Assembly: GCA_947044365.1 (NCBI GenBank)
Contig: OX345652.1
Coordinates: forward strand, 4,859,374-4,923,373
From: Petrosia ficiformis
Taxonomy: Eukaryota > Porifera > Demospongiae > Haplosclerida > Petrosiidae
Length of the DNA stretch: 64,000 bases
Reading direction: 5' to 3'
Below, piece after piece: positions 25,038 through 35,353 of the stretch; the first letter of the stretch is position 1; every line of letters begins with the position of its first letter. Under the pieces are notes generated by a model. The model made no database searches and was not told where the DNA came from. It saw only the letters and a program-made list of their open reading frames with translations. A program made the translations under genes and the position numbers.

Positions 25038-26774
25038 ATGGCTAGTCCTGGAGAATTTGTTCCTTCTCTTAGTGAAGACACCCTAAAGAAGGCAAGAAAT
25101 GAATTGAAAGAAGATCCAGACAAGAGAGATCAAGTTCTGTTAGACTTTAAAAAGGCAATTGAAGATAGTGAAGGTAATCCATGGTGCAACAGCATTACAT
25201 CATATATTCTAGACAGTCAGTCATCTTGTTAAGGGCTGTATTTGTTACTATAAATAGTAGGGGTGGGTTGTGGTTTTGTTACTATTTATAGTAGTGAAAG
25301 TTACATGTTGTGATTAATCATGTGACTGGCATGTGTCTCCCTCATGCTCAGCCTCAGGAGATCCAAGACTACATGGAGTTCAGTTTGAAAGAAAAGATAA
25401 TGCATTTTTGATACGTTTCCTAAGAGCTAGAAAGTTTAACAAAGAACGATCATTGGAATTATATATTAATTATTACCACAATAGAGCAGAATTTCCGAAA
25501 ATATTTCAAGACTTCACTCCCCGATCTGTTGAGACGATACTCAAATCTGGTGTCATTAATGTTTTAGATAACAGAGCGAGAGATGGAGCTAAAGTAATAT
25601 TAATTATATTAATAATGATGTCATTATTAATGTGTAATTAATATTCCAGGTGATTTGTACGCGTCCCAGACGATGGGATATTGATAATCAACCAGTATGG
25701 TTCGTTATCAGAAGTTTGCTCATAGTTTTAGAGAAACTTCTTGAGGATGAAGAAACCCAGGTAACACAATATAGCTAAAATGGGATGTATTGATGATGTA
25801 ATAATGATGTCATATCAATAATTAGTTATAAAAATATGATTTTTCTAAACAGGTTCATGGAGTTCGTTTGTTTATTAACTTTCAAGATGTAGAATTTACT
25901 AGAGTGTGGAGATTCTCACAAATGGAAGCTGTTCAGAAAGGTGTCATGTTAAAACTCCTACAGGTTAATAAGATTAGACATCAATTCAATATATTTGATC
26001 AATGATTATATAGGATGGATTTCCTGTTCGTCTAAAAGGATTACATTTAATAATGCAGCCGTGGTATATAAGTATTGTACTTGCAATAGTAAAACCATTC
26101 ATGAAAGAGAAGCTCAAAAAAAGGGTGAGTATCATGTGACATAGTCTATGCATCACACACATATTAGAGATCTCGATACATCAGGTGATATATATTCAAA
26201 CATCACATGACATCATTTGGCAGTCAATATATCACATGACAAATCATGTGACAGTCAATGCATCACATTTCATATCATGTGACAATGAATATATCACATG
26301 ACATCATCTATGATCACAGGACCTATCATGTGACAGTCAATATATCATGTGACAGTCAATGCATCACATGACCTTCATTATACCTTACAGATCAATATAC
26401 ACGGATATAATTTTTCAACTCTTCATGAGTTCATTAGTCCAGAGAATCTTCCCATGGATTTTGAGGGAACGTTACCTTCGTTGGATAACTTCATAGCAGC
26501 TAAACTATTTGTGTCTCAGTTTGGAGAAGTGGGTGTGGTTAATGAAACAGATCCAGAGTGTGTGGTTGATCAGACAGGATTAGAGGATGTTGTCAATCAG
26601 ATGGGATTAGATGGTGTGATTGATGAAAAGAAGTTAGAAAGTGTAATTGATCAGATGGGATTAGAGGGTGTGGTTGATCACAAGGAAATAGAGGATATGA
26701 TGGTTGATCAGATGGGATTGGAGGGTATAGTGAAAGACAAGACAATTAGAGATGATGGTGGCACAGAAGTGTAA
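25038..26774 (+). CDS. CRAL-TRIO lipid-binding protein with acidic C-terminal repeats
   Basis: Six exons sum to 1095 nt (364 aa): 25038-25173, 25352-25593, 25650-25760, 25853-25963, 26014-26124, 26391-26774. The CRAL-TRIO-N block (FERKDNAFLIRFLRARKFN) and lipid-binding block (VHGVRLFINFQDVEFTRVW, DGFPVRLKGLHLIMQPWYIS, INIHGYNFSTLHEFISPENL, NLPMDFEGTLP) are complete, as in the divergent paralogue. After about residue 285 the protein gains an acidic repeat tail: DQTGLEDVV, NQMGLDGVI, DQMGLEGVV, DQMGLEGIV, each about 9-12 residues and separated by short DEKKLES/DHKEIED spacers. The paralogue stops soon after the corresponding point, so the tail arose by expansion after duplication or was lost in the other copy. 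The ligand is not known. Confidence 0.9.
26130..26385. repeat. Intron rich in TCACATGA / TCATGTGA octamers
   Basis: The last intron of the plus-strand CRAL-TRIO gene is made of irregular repeats of ATCACATGAC and ATCATGTGACAGTCAAT. The octamer is the M-box class of E-box, and the same word is common in other introns here (17388-17436, 24823-24850). A simple repeat origin is the plain explanation. Confidence 0.55.
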
Positions 26775-26900
26775 ATTATAACAAATAGATATATATTAAT
26801 TAAACCACAAACGAAATATATATAATATATAAAGTATATAATACAACAAAATAGCTGTCATATTGATGTATACATCACATTACATCACATTACATCATCA

Positions 26901-29900
26901 TCATGATTGATATTGTAATTTAGCTGCTTTTGTAGTTATTACATTCTCATCAGAACAAAACTGATCCTGTGTAATTATAATGAATATAATATCACATGTA
27001 ATATACAACAACTCTTATATTCAGATCAGATGGTCTAAGAAGAGGAGTTTAGCTTATACCACATGATATACTTACTGGATCATAAATTACTCTTACAATG
27101 AGAGAACAGCTTGGACAACGTGCTACTTCTTCACCTGATTCAAGATCCTCCTTGAAAATTATCAAATATAATTATATATATAGTAAATGTTTCTTTTCAA
27201 TCTGAAATGATTGATTTTGCAATGAAAAATCAATACCAAGGCTATAGCCTTGGTATTGATTTTTCATTGCAAAATCAATCATTTTATAGTTCAGGGTAAA
27301 AATTCGAATTTCGAGAGAATACTAAAATGCTCATGGTTCTAACAGATAATATTATTGATCAAAACCACTTTGGAAACATAACAAGGACATCATTATCTAA
27401 CTCTACAAACAGTTTCGGCTCAATCTGAAACGATTGATTTTGCAATGAAAAATCAATACCAAGGCTATAGTTCAGGGTAAAAATTTGAATTTCGAGAGAA
27501 TACTAAAATGCTCTTGGTTCTAACAGATAATATTATTGATCAAAACCACTTTGGAAACATAATAAGGACATCATTATCTAACTCTACAAACAGTTTCGGC
27601 TCAATCTGAAACGATTGATTTGCAATGAAAAATCAATACCAAGGCTATAGTTCAGGGTAAAAATTTGAATTTCGAGAGAATACTAAAATGCTCATGGTTC
27701 TAACAGATAATATTATTGATCAAAACCACTTTGGAAACATAATAAGGACATCATTATCTAACTCTACAAACAGTTTCGGCTCAATCTGAAACGATTGATT
27801 TTGCAATGAAAAATCAATACCAAGGCTATAGTTCAGGGTAAAAATTCGAATTTCGAGAGAATACTAAAATGCTCATGGTTCTAACAGATAATATTATTGA
27901 TCAAAACCACTTTGGAAACATAATAAGGACATCATTATCTAACTCTACAAACAGTTTCGGCTCAATCTGAAACGATTGATTTTGCAATGAAAAATCAATA
28001 CCAAGGCTATAGTTCAGGGTAAAAATTTGAATTTCGAGAGAATACTAAAATGCTCATGGTTCTAACAGATAATATTATTGATCAAAACCACTTTGGAAAC
28101 ATAATAAGGACATCATTATCTAACTCTATATAATATGTATAATATTATAAATAATTATTGTAAAGAACAATGAAGTTGTAAATTTTATTGTTGTTTTTGT
28201 AAATATATAGTCACCAGTCTGTCCCTAGTCTGGCGTAGCCGCCCACTTCGCTAAGAGGGAGGAAGTGGTCTGGGGACACTAGCATATACCACTCGTACAC
28301 GCTGGAATGTTGATTGAGGTGGGGCTACTTTGTATAAAGTACTAGTAAGTGAAGAAACTTAATTAAACGCCTCCCAATTATTATTATATCTAGAGGCGAT
28401 GGCGTCTGGGCCAGATGTTATTCTCTGTGTTGGTTGTGGAGACAACATTAGTAACAGAACCAGCGACAGAAGAAACTAATTAAGTGATTCTTCGAAATCT
28501 GTTGTGATGGTATGGAAAGATATTGTTTTAAAGAAATTGAGAAGTCATGGGATGGAAGCTGAAGAATGTAGTACCTTTATTCAGACTTTGCAAGACAAAC
28601 ATAGAATGTGTAGGACATGTTTCTCTGCCATAGAAAGGTTTATGAAGCTAAAGGACAGTGTAGAGAAAAATATAGAAGATGCTATAAATGCTACCTGAGT
28701 CTCCCAGTTGTGACTAGGAAAAGAAGGAATCCTACAGTTCCTACTGTTGTATCGAAACCCAAACGACCTCAACTGTTTGTTTCTGGAGGTGGTTCCCCCT
28801 CTGTTGCTGTAAGAAATCCATATGATGTATTATAAAATAATTATATTATTATAATAATTACAATTGATATATATAATTGCAAAAGTTACTTGATTACAAC
28901 TATACAGGTACACATTTCTGAGCAGCGAACCCACATCCTCACTCCCAAACGTAAACGACTAGGTAAAGCTGTTGCAAGAAAAAGCAACAAAAGTATTGCT
29001 GAAGAGTGCATGAAATCTCAAGAGGTTCGGAAGTATGTGATCATTCTAAGACATGAACTGAAAACTTTGTGTTCAGATAGCACAAACTCTCTTTTACGTT
29101 CCAATCTGGGTAACTCCATGTTTTTTGTGCTGATCATCATTATCATCACTACAAATGCTGACAGCAGTTATCCCTTTGGCAGTAAGAGAAGACACCTAGA
29201 GTATATATATTATATATAATTATATATATATAATGTATATGTAACTTTTAAATACTATACATGGCACTGACCTGATCCTTTATTATGGCAGTTATTCCAG
29301 TTAAAGGAGTTATTACTACTACTACAATTGATCCTTTTGTTCATAAAATGTTGTCAAATGCCATTGGCAAACAGGTATAGCATAGGGTTTAGCCGTAACC
29401 AGTCGGCAAGACGGCAAATACATCGTTTCCTGACAAAAAATTTAGTATCACGTCTTTCTGCTTTTCCTTCAGGGTAGAATACCCTAGCGTCTTGGCTGCG
29501 TTTTGCACTGCTTCAAGGATAACACTCTCCTCCATGTTTCGTCTATAGTGTCACGGTGAAAAGAGGCGTGAGTTCGAAGTGACACTTGAACGCTACAATC
29601 TGATTGGGCTGCAATATTTTTGCAGCGTGTACGAGTGGTATATGCTAGTGTCCCCAGACCACTTCCTCCCTCTTAGCGAAGTGGGCGGCTACGCCAGACT
29701 AGTCTGTCCCTGTGTAGTAATTGTAGTCTTTGTGTCTCCATTTGATTTTTCTATAAATTATAAATCCAAGTATAATCATGTTTTCATGCTGTTCTTGAGA
29801 AAGAGTCTTTACATATTGAAGTAAACATGCACCTGTACCTGTTAGTCAAGTTGGGACTCTACCATATACAACAACTTTACATATATATATATATATATAC

Positions 29901-29901
29901 G

Positions 29902-29932
<31 letters not shown>

Positions 29933-30095
29933 TCTTGCAGGCCAGCCCTTCATTCCTCCTGCAAAGGTGCTGGCCTCAGACTGTACATACCTTGGTTATC
30001 TCAAACTGATCTCCACAGGGACATGGATAGTAATAAGTCTCATTTTCAGGATCATATTCAAAGTCTTCGATCTCAACTTCATCATGGAAAGACAT
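26901..30095 (-). CDS. DPH3: Diphthamide biosynthesis protein 3 (CSL zinc finger)
   Basis: Three exons on the complement (29991-30095, 27076-27150, 26901-26966) give exactly 81 residues, the usual size of DPH3. Exon 1 reads [20 protein letters not shown] and ends [12 protein letters not shown]. Exon 2 carries [19 protein letters not shown], and exon 3 [12 protein letters not shown]. Zinc ligands are Cys25, Cys27, Cys47 and Cys50. DPH3 is the electron-donating partner in the first step of diphthamide formation on eEF2, and in yeast (Kti11) it also serves Elongator. It acts in the cytosol. The first intron is about 2.84 kb, very large for this window, because it holds a satellite-like repeat and a DNA transposon. 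The start lies 201 bp from the divergent TMEM185 start. Confidence 0.95.
27195..28128. repeat. ~180 bp tandem repeat (five copies) in the DPH3 intron
   Basis: Five units of about 180-181 bp, each beginning near CAATCTGAAACGATTGATTT and containing GGCTATAGTTCAGGGTAAAA, TTCGAGAGAATACTAAAATG and CACTTTGGAAACATAATAAG. Units differ by a few bases only. The first unit contains a 70 bp perfect-looking palindrome (27210-27282; arms ATGAAAAATCAATACCAAGG and its reverse complement around CTATAG), so an extra inverted half unit was inserted there. Confidence 0.9.
28399..29219 (+). pseudogene. Broken cysteine-motif ORF inside the transposon
   Basis: Starting [20 protein letters not shown], the frame meets a TAA after about 27 codons, then continues in the same frame as [20 protein letters not shown] with [15 protein letters not shown] frameshift follows (NAT stop, then [20 protein letters not shown] in the next frame), a plausible intron, and a basic segment ([19 protein letters not shown]). 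The C-x2-C pairs spaced by a helix resemble a small treble-clef zinc module of the type found in transposon-borne proteins; the family is not identified. The nonsense and frameshift changes show it is no longer functional. Confidence 0.6.
29261..29535 (-). pseudogene. RecQ-like DNA helicase N-terminal fragment, broken
   Basis: On the complement from ATG at 29535: [20 protein letters not shown], then [20 protein letters not shown] and VLPTGYG, which is the RecQ Q-motif followed by the start of Walker A. A TAA follows directly, and the same frame goes on [14 protein letters not shown], a TGA, then [13 protein letters not shown] and KDQVSAM (motif Ia region). The rest of the helicase is absent. 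It is a decayed, internally deleted remnant carried by the transposon. Confidence 0.7.
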
Positions 30096-30296
30096 TGGAC
30101 ACACCCCCCAATATCAAACCTATTGTTTATGAAACTCCAGAAAATGGCAGTATATTGTTCCAACCAAAAACAATCTTCCTTCTATTGTTTGCCTTCAAAA
30201 CATCTTCACTCAAACTCTGTATTTACAAATAGTGTAATTTCATGCCACACCCACTAATTAAAATTAATTAACAATATCTCATGCCTCCTATCAGAC

Positions 30297-31027
30297 ATGC
30301 ATTTAAAGGAACTTCTAGTGAGATTTAATATCAGGTTTGTGTTATTATATGTAATAATTATCATGTAATATATAATTCATTTTAGTCATTTTATATTTTA
30401 CTGTGCACTATTACTATTGGCTGTTCTGATTGGTCTCCGAGCTGATGATGTCATATTTGTACCATATGGAGTAGTGTTTCTACCATTATGGATATGGTAT
30501 GGATTAGTTGTTAGTGGAGTGATAGTGGGTATTGTAAGATGGACCAGGAGTAAAGAACAGAGGTAAGGAGCTATCCTTGTCTATCAATCCTGGCCAATGA
30601 ATAATAATGTACTTTCTCTCTCTTGGTCACAGACAAGAAGATGTTTATATATATCAGTTCAAATCAATGATTACTTCAGCTGGTCTGCAGTTCCTTGTAT
30701 TCTTGACTGAACTATTAATAGCTATCAATATTGATACACAGGACACTATACCATGGAGTGTTGTATTTGTACCTATGTATATATTATCAATAGTTAGTAT
30801 ACCTACCTGTATATGGAACTGCTATAGGAAAAGAAGTATAGAGGTGTGTATGTATGTATGTATATTTATGTATTCATACCTGTATCTACATGTATGTAAT
30901 ATGTAAGTATCTATGTGTGTGTCTATGTATATATACATGTAGTTATGGACGTATTTAACTATGGATGGATGGATGGATGGATGGATGGATGGATGGATGA
31001 ATGGATATATGTATGTATATAATTAAG

Positions 31028-31058
<31 letters not shown>

Positions 31059-32258
31059 ATACATATAATTATATATATATTTGTATTCATTTAGATTGAA
31101 TTATTATCAATGACAAGTTTCATACAGTTTATATTCTTAAGTATAAAACTTGATAATGCAGTTAATTGGACATGGGCTGTAAGTCACCAGACACCAGTAT
31201 CCATCCGCTATCACCTTCCATCGTCTCCTCCTTCACTATCTCTCTCCCTCACACACACTCACAGATAATACTCATTCCTTTGTGGTTATTGTACTGTGCA
31301 TTTATAAGTGGACTAATTGTGCTGGGTGTTATTACACTATTAGCATATATATTAGGAGAGAGTCAACAAGAAATGGAAGATAGGAAGTTACCAGATATCC
31401 TCTTCTTTGTTTGTTCTACATTCTTCTCGATATCTATTATTATATTTATGGTATGATATAAAGCCTTTGGTATAAACCTAGTTGATGAATGAATGGATGG
31501 ATGGAAGGATGGGTGGATGGAGGGATGGGTGGATGGATGGATGGATGGATGGATGGATGGAAGGATGGGTGGATTAAATTAACAGATAAATGAATGGATA
31601 TGAATGAATGGATGGAGGGATGGGTGTATGGAAGGATGGAAGGATGGATGGATGGATTAAATTAACAGATAAATTAATGGATATGAATGAATGGATGGAA
31701 GGATGGGTGTATGGAAGGATGGAAGGATGGATGGATGGATTAAATTAACAGATAAATTAATGGATATGAATGAATGGATGGAAGGATGGGTGTATGGAAG
31801 GATGGGTGGGTGGATGGATGAATTAGATAAATGAATGGATCAATGAATAGTATTTCTCTTATTATTCAGTCTTTGTTAGTCAGTAGATTAGATGACAATA
31901 TCTCAACACCATACTCTGTTATCATGGTACCTCTATATATCGCTCTATTCAGTCTTCTATCCAGCACACTCAGCAGAAGACCTGCCAATATCTGTAAGTC
32001 TTATATAGAGATGGGTAGAGATTTATAATCATTTCTATTTCAGGGTGGTATGGCATTCGTAAGAATTTTGTTGAGTTATCATTGGATTGTTGTCCATTTT
32101 TACAAGAATATGCTAATGTCTCATATCATAAAGTAAGGTGGGATATTGAGACTGGTAGACCCAGAGAAGAGGGAGAGAAGAGAAAGGATGTCATACTAAA
32201 TATTGAAATAGACGATGAAATTGAGTACCCATATGAAGATATTTATATCCCTGATTAG
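30297..32258 (+). CDS. TMEM185: TMEM185 family multi-pass membrane protein
   Basis: Seven exons give 344 aa: 30297-30334, 30386-30562, 30633-30843, 31095-31178, 31265-31450, 31870-31993, 32044-32258. The start [20 protein letters not shown] matches the MNLRGLFQDFNPSKF-type beginning of TMEM185, and the C-terminus contains [12 protein letters not shown] and [15 protein letters not shown], the family's most conserved block. Repeated L-R/K-L-D motifs ([28 protein letters not shown]) mark the three internal repeats. Around eight or more hydrophobic segments are visible. The molecular role of the family is poorly known. It is divergent to DPH3 and convergent to the F-box gene (85 bp between stops). 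Confidence 0.93.
30960..31003. repeat. (GGAT)n microsatellite
   Basis: About ten GGAT units in an intron of TMEM185, followed by TA and TG runs to 31080. Confidence 0.8.
31485..31830. repeat. GGATGGATGG / GGAAGGATGGGT repeat with higher-order copies
   Basis: TMEM185 intron 5 is filled by GATG-type units. A block of about 105 bp (ATTAAATTAACAGATAAAT, ATGAATGAATGG, GGAAGGATGGGTGTATGG) recurs three times with small changes. Confidence 0.85.
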
Positions 32259-32342
32259 TGAGATACACGTTTTAATCATAAAGAATTTGTTTTAGTCATG
32301 TGACTATAATCATGTGATATTAGTAAGTTCTCATGTGACAAG

Positions 32343-32887
32343 TCACTCCTCTTTCAAATTAAATATGTCACTATATGAGGAATGCTTCATTATAACCTAA
32401 AAAATTATAATTAATCATCACACAACACAAATAATATATATAAAATACCTTTAAATTATCAATAATTCTTTCATATTTTGATATTTGAGTTGTTGAAATA
32501 TCAGGCCCCTGATAATAATCTGATATACACACAATCATTTGTAACTTAAACAGATTGTCATGTGTGTCTGTAGGAATATGGTCACATGGTTATCATGTGA
32601 TATGATCATGTTAACTGACCAATAAACTTTACAACAGCTTGTGGAGACATTCGAGTGTGTGTCAAAGAAAGTGTAGTAAGTGATGAGAATGCCGGAGGAA
32701 CAAGAAGATCTACTGTAGTAATAGTTAATGGAGGTCCTTTTATGACACTAAGATAATGAAGATTCTTAACTGAAATAGCTGTAGAAGAAAGTATATTACA
32801 GTTGTACATGTACATACATACATACATACGTACATACGTACATACATACGTACATACATACAATTCATACATATATCCGTACATACA

Positions 32888-32919
<32 letters not shown>

Positions 32920-34597
32920 CACTAACCTATATTTACTAATCCTTGCATAGTAATTGAAGTTCCACCTATTGTTAAACTCGTTAACAAGGGGAATCCCCTT
33001 GCGATATTTACCAGACACTTGTCATTAAACCTAGTCATGATTTCAGGATCATCAGATGGTATTAAATGAAGCTCTTTAAGTTGAGTACATCCATTGGCAA
33101 GTGACCAGATACTTTCAGGTGTCGGGGGAAACTCATTGGAATGATACAATAGTTTTTGTAAATTAGTACAATATATACCAATTAGCCACAAACATCTCTC
33201 TGTTATCAGTAATGAACATTCTGATATCGTTAAGTATTTTAAGTTGTGACCACATTGAGATAATACTTCATTGAGTCCAGGTTCTAAACCAGCTCTGTAT
33301 GTACCATATATATATGTATATGTATATAAATAAGTGTGTGTGTACATTTACTCACTTTTGGTGGGAAATGTATGTCTGTAAATCCTCATGTGTTTGTGAA
33401 GGAGCTGGCATTAAACCTGGCAGTAAATGTCTTGAACACATATGTAGTTATGTATGTACTTGACTAATCTATTAGTACTTGTACATGTATACACACACAT
33501 ACATACATACAAACCTTGTAAGCATATAGTTTCCGTTTTCACACAATTGAATGATAAATGTGATAACACCTATTAATAATATAACTGAGTTCATAACTGA
33601 CTGAACATCCCTAGTTTATTATATTACACTTACCTGTTTAGAAATTGGCATGTCTATCATGACCAATCGTTTCCATAGTAACGGATGGTGGCTGACCTTC
33701 TTCCAAGTTCTGCATACTCTTTGTACTCGACATAGATCAGGTGAAGATAGGAATTGGAATATAAAGAGTAAAACTGTCTCTCCAGAATCTAAAAGATTGA
33801 TTACATATATATAAGTACTTGCGTGTGTATTTATGTACTAATCAATGTATGATGTATGTACTAAGTAATATTATATGAAAGTACTTGTGTATGTATGTAC
33901 TCACATATGTACATAAGTACACTTGTGTAATTATTGAATCTGTAGTTGTGTACCTATGTGTGTACTAATACTTGCAAAGGTACCTATGTATGTACTTGCA
34001 AATTACTTGTGTACTTCTGTATGTACTTGTACTTGTAAATGTACTTATGTTTGTACTTGTACTTGTAAATGTACTTCTGTATGTACTTGTACTTGTAAAT
34101 GTACTTGTGTACCTCTGTATGTACTAATACTTGCGAATGTATATATGTATGTACTTATGTATTTACATACTGCACTAATGGAGAGATATAGATAGTTAGA
34201 TGTTGTCACAAACATCTATAGTTTGTAAGCCAGCTAACCTAATATAATATCATGTTGACTATCATTTGGTGTTATTTTAGCAATAACATCATCACTACCA
34301 ATATGACATCCTTTTAGTTGTTGAACTTCTTTTTCCAATTGTATTGTATATTGTCGCATAGAAAATAACTGTAGTTCAAACTCTTTGACTCTGAAAAAAC
34401 ATATCATATATATATAATTATATAACTATACTCAAACAGAGGGTGGGATGTAGTCACTTGTCTTGTAGTGTGGACACATCCTTATGCTGGTGAAGTGTGA
34501 CAGGTCTCTCTGATTTATGATGGAGAAGAAATGATGAACACCTGTGTAAAATTCTTTCCAACTGCTCAGCTTTCACAGTCAACTCATTAGCAGACAT
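32343..34597 (-). CDS. F-box protein with N-terminal coiled coil and leucine-rich-repeat-like C-terminus
   Basis: Nine exons on the complement sum to 1263 nt (420 aa): 34458-34597, 34239-34390, 33634-33788, 33515-33569, 33356-33416, 32927-33294, 32620-32778, 32449-32567, 32343-32396. Residues ~25-85 form a coiled coil (KVKEFELQLFSMRQYTIQLE). Residues ~100-140 are an F-box (TVLLFIFQFLSSPDLCRVQR, VCRTWKKVSHHPLLWKRLVM), the Skp1-binding motif of SCF ubiquitin ligases. The C-terminal half has LRR-like periodicity (NLKYLTISECSLLITERCLW, CTQLKELHLIP, FPLLTSLTIGGTSI, FSSLTTLSLTHTRMS). It would be a substrate receptor; the target is unknown and no specific FBXL orthologue is claimed. Its ATG faces the PSMG3 ATG with 34 bp between them. 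Confidence 0.88.
32805..32920. repeat. (ACAT)n / (ACGTACAT)n microsatellite
   Basis: Repeats of TACATACATACG and CATACATACATA in an F-box gene intron; a related TGTACTTGTACTTGTAAA array lies at 33830-34170 in another intron. Confidence 0.8.
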
Positions 34598-34631
34598 AGT
34601 TTATATCCATGTAACCACACCTTATTGAAGT
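34598..34631. promoter_or_regulatory. 34 bp divergent start region (F-box gene / PSMG3)
   Basis: Start codons of the two genes lie on opposite strands with only 34 bp between them, so promoter and 5' UTR sequence must be shared or overlap coding sequence. Confidence 0.55.
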
Positions 34632-35220
34632 ATGGCCACCATATCAGAGAGCCTGGTTAACAGTAAACAGGTATACATGTAGTGTAATTAATATCATATA
34701 ATTATAATGATGTCATCCACTTTCTAGGGAACTATAGAACAAAATGGTAAAACTTATGATGTAGTTTGTAGTAACTATGGAAACCGAATTATGATTCTAA
34801 TTTCTGATATAGATCTACAGAAAATGGGAACAATGGTGAGACTGCATCCACAGATTATGTTGACATGTGAATGTTGTCGACATGATGAAAGGTTTTCATT
34901 TCCCTTTACATAGCTTCTTGTACGAAGAGAATCTAAGGGACCTGATTCAGGTGTGTCATTTAATGTTACAACCTTGTTAGGAAAGAATGATGTTAGTTTA
35001 AACTGTTAGCACTCCATAATGTTTAGACATTTTATATATCTCAATGTAATTTTTCTAGCCCGAGATCCATGTCTTTGGTAGAGCTATTGGAGGTCACATA
35101 CTGGTACCAGAAATTCAGAATCAGTCTTTTGTATTGGGATTGGGTATACAGCATGATCCAGACCCTTCACTAATCCCAATATTACTGGAGACTTTAGATC
35201 AATTAAATGTGTGGTGTTAA
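34632..35220 (+). CDS. PSMG3: Proteasome assembly chaperone 3
   Basis: Four exons (34632-34670, 34728-34835, 34914-34991, 35059-35220) give 128 aa, close to the ~122 aa of PAC3. It matches in order: an N-terminal SKQ, TYDVVCSNYGNRIMILISDI, the QKMGTM turn (KMGTL in vertebrates), FNVTTLLGKND, PEIHVFGRAIGGHILV, and a C-terminal VW. PSMG3 forms a heterodimer with PSMG4 that helps build the 20S proteasome alpha ring in the cytosol. Damaged copies of its last exon appear several times downstream, inside the glycosyltransferase array. Confidence 0.9.
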
Positions 35221-35353
35221 TACTCAGACAGGTTGTCCAGCCTTTAAATACTTTGTGAATTTAGTGATATCATGGATGCATTCAAATTTTAAAGACAAAA
35301 GAAATTGAAATATATGTACATGTACATATATAGCTATAAATATACAGATCATT

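Larger units (their letters stand above)
28226..29701. mobile_element. DNA transposon with ~80-90 bp TIRs and 9 bp TSD (MULE-like)
   Basis: The ends are TAGTCTGGCGTAGCCGCCCA and its exact reverse complement; the inverted arms continue for about 80-90 bp (through GTCTGGGGACACTAG and ATATACCACTCGTACACGCTG-like sequence). The flanking 9 bp GTCTGTCCC is repeated directly at 28217-28225 and 29702-29710. Long TIRs with a 9 bp target duplication fit Mutator-like elements best. No transposase is recognisable, so the element is non-autonomous. It carries a broken zinc-type ORF on the plus strand and a broken RecQ-like helicase fragment on the minus strand. Confidence 0.85.
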
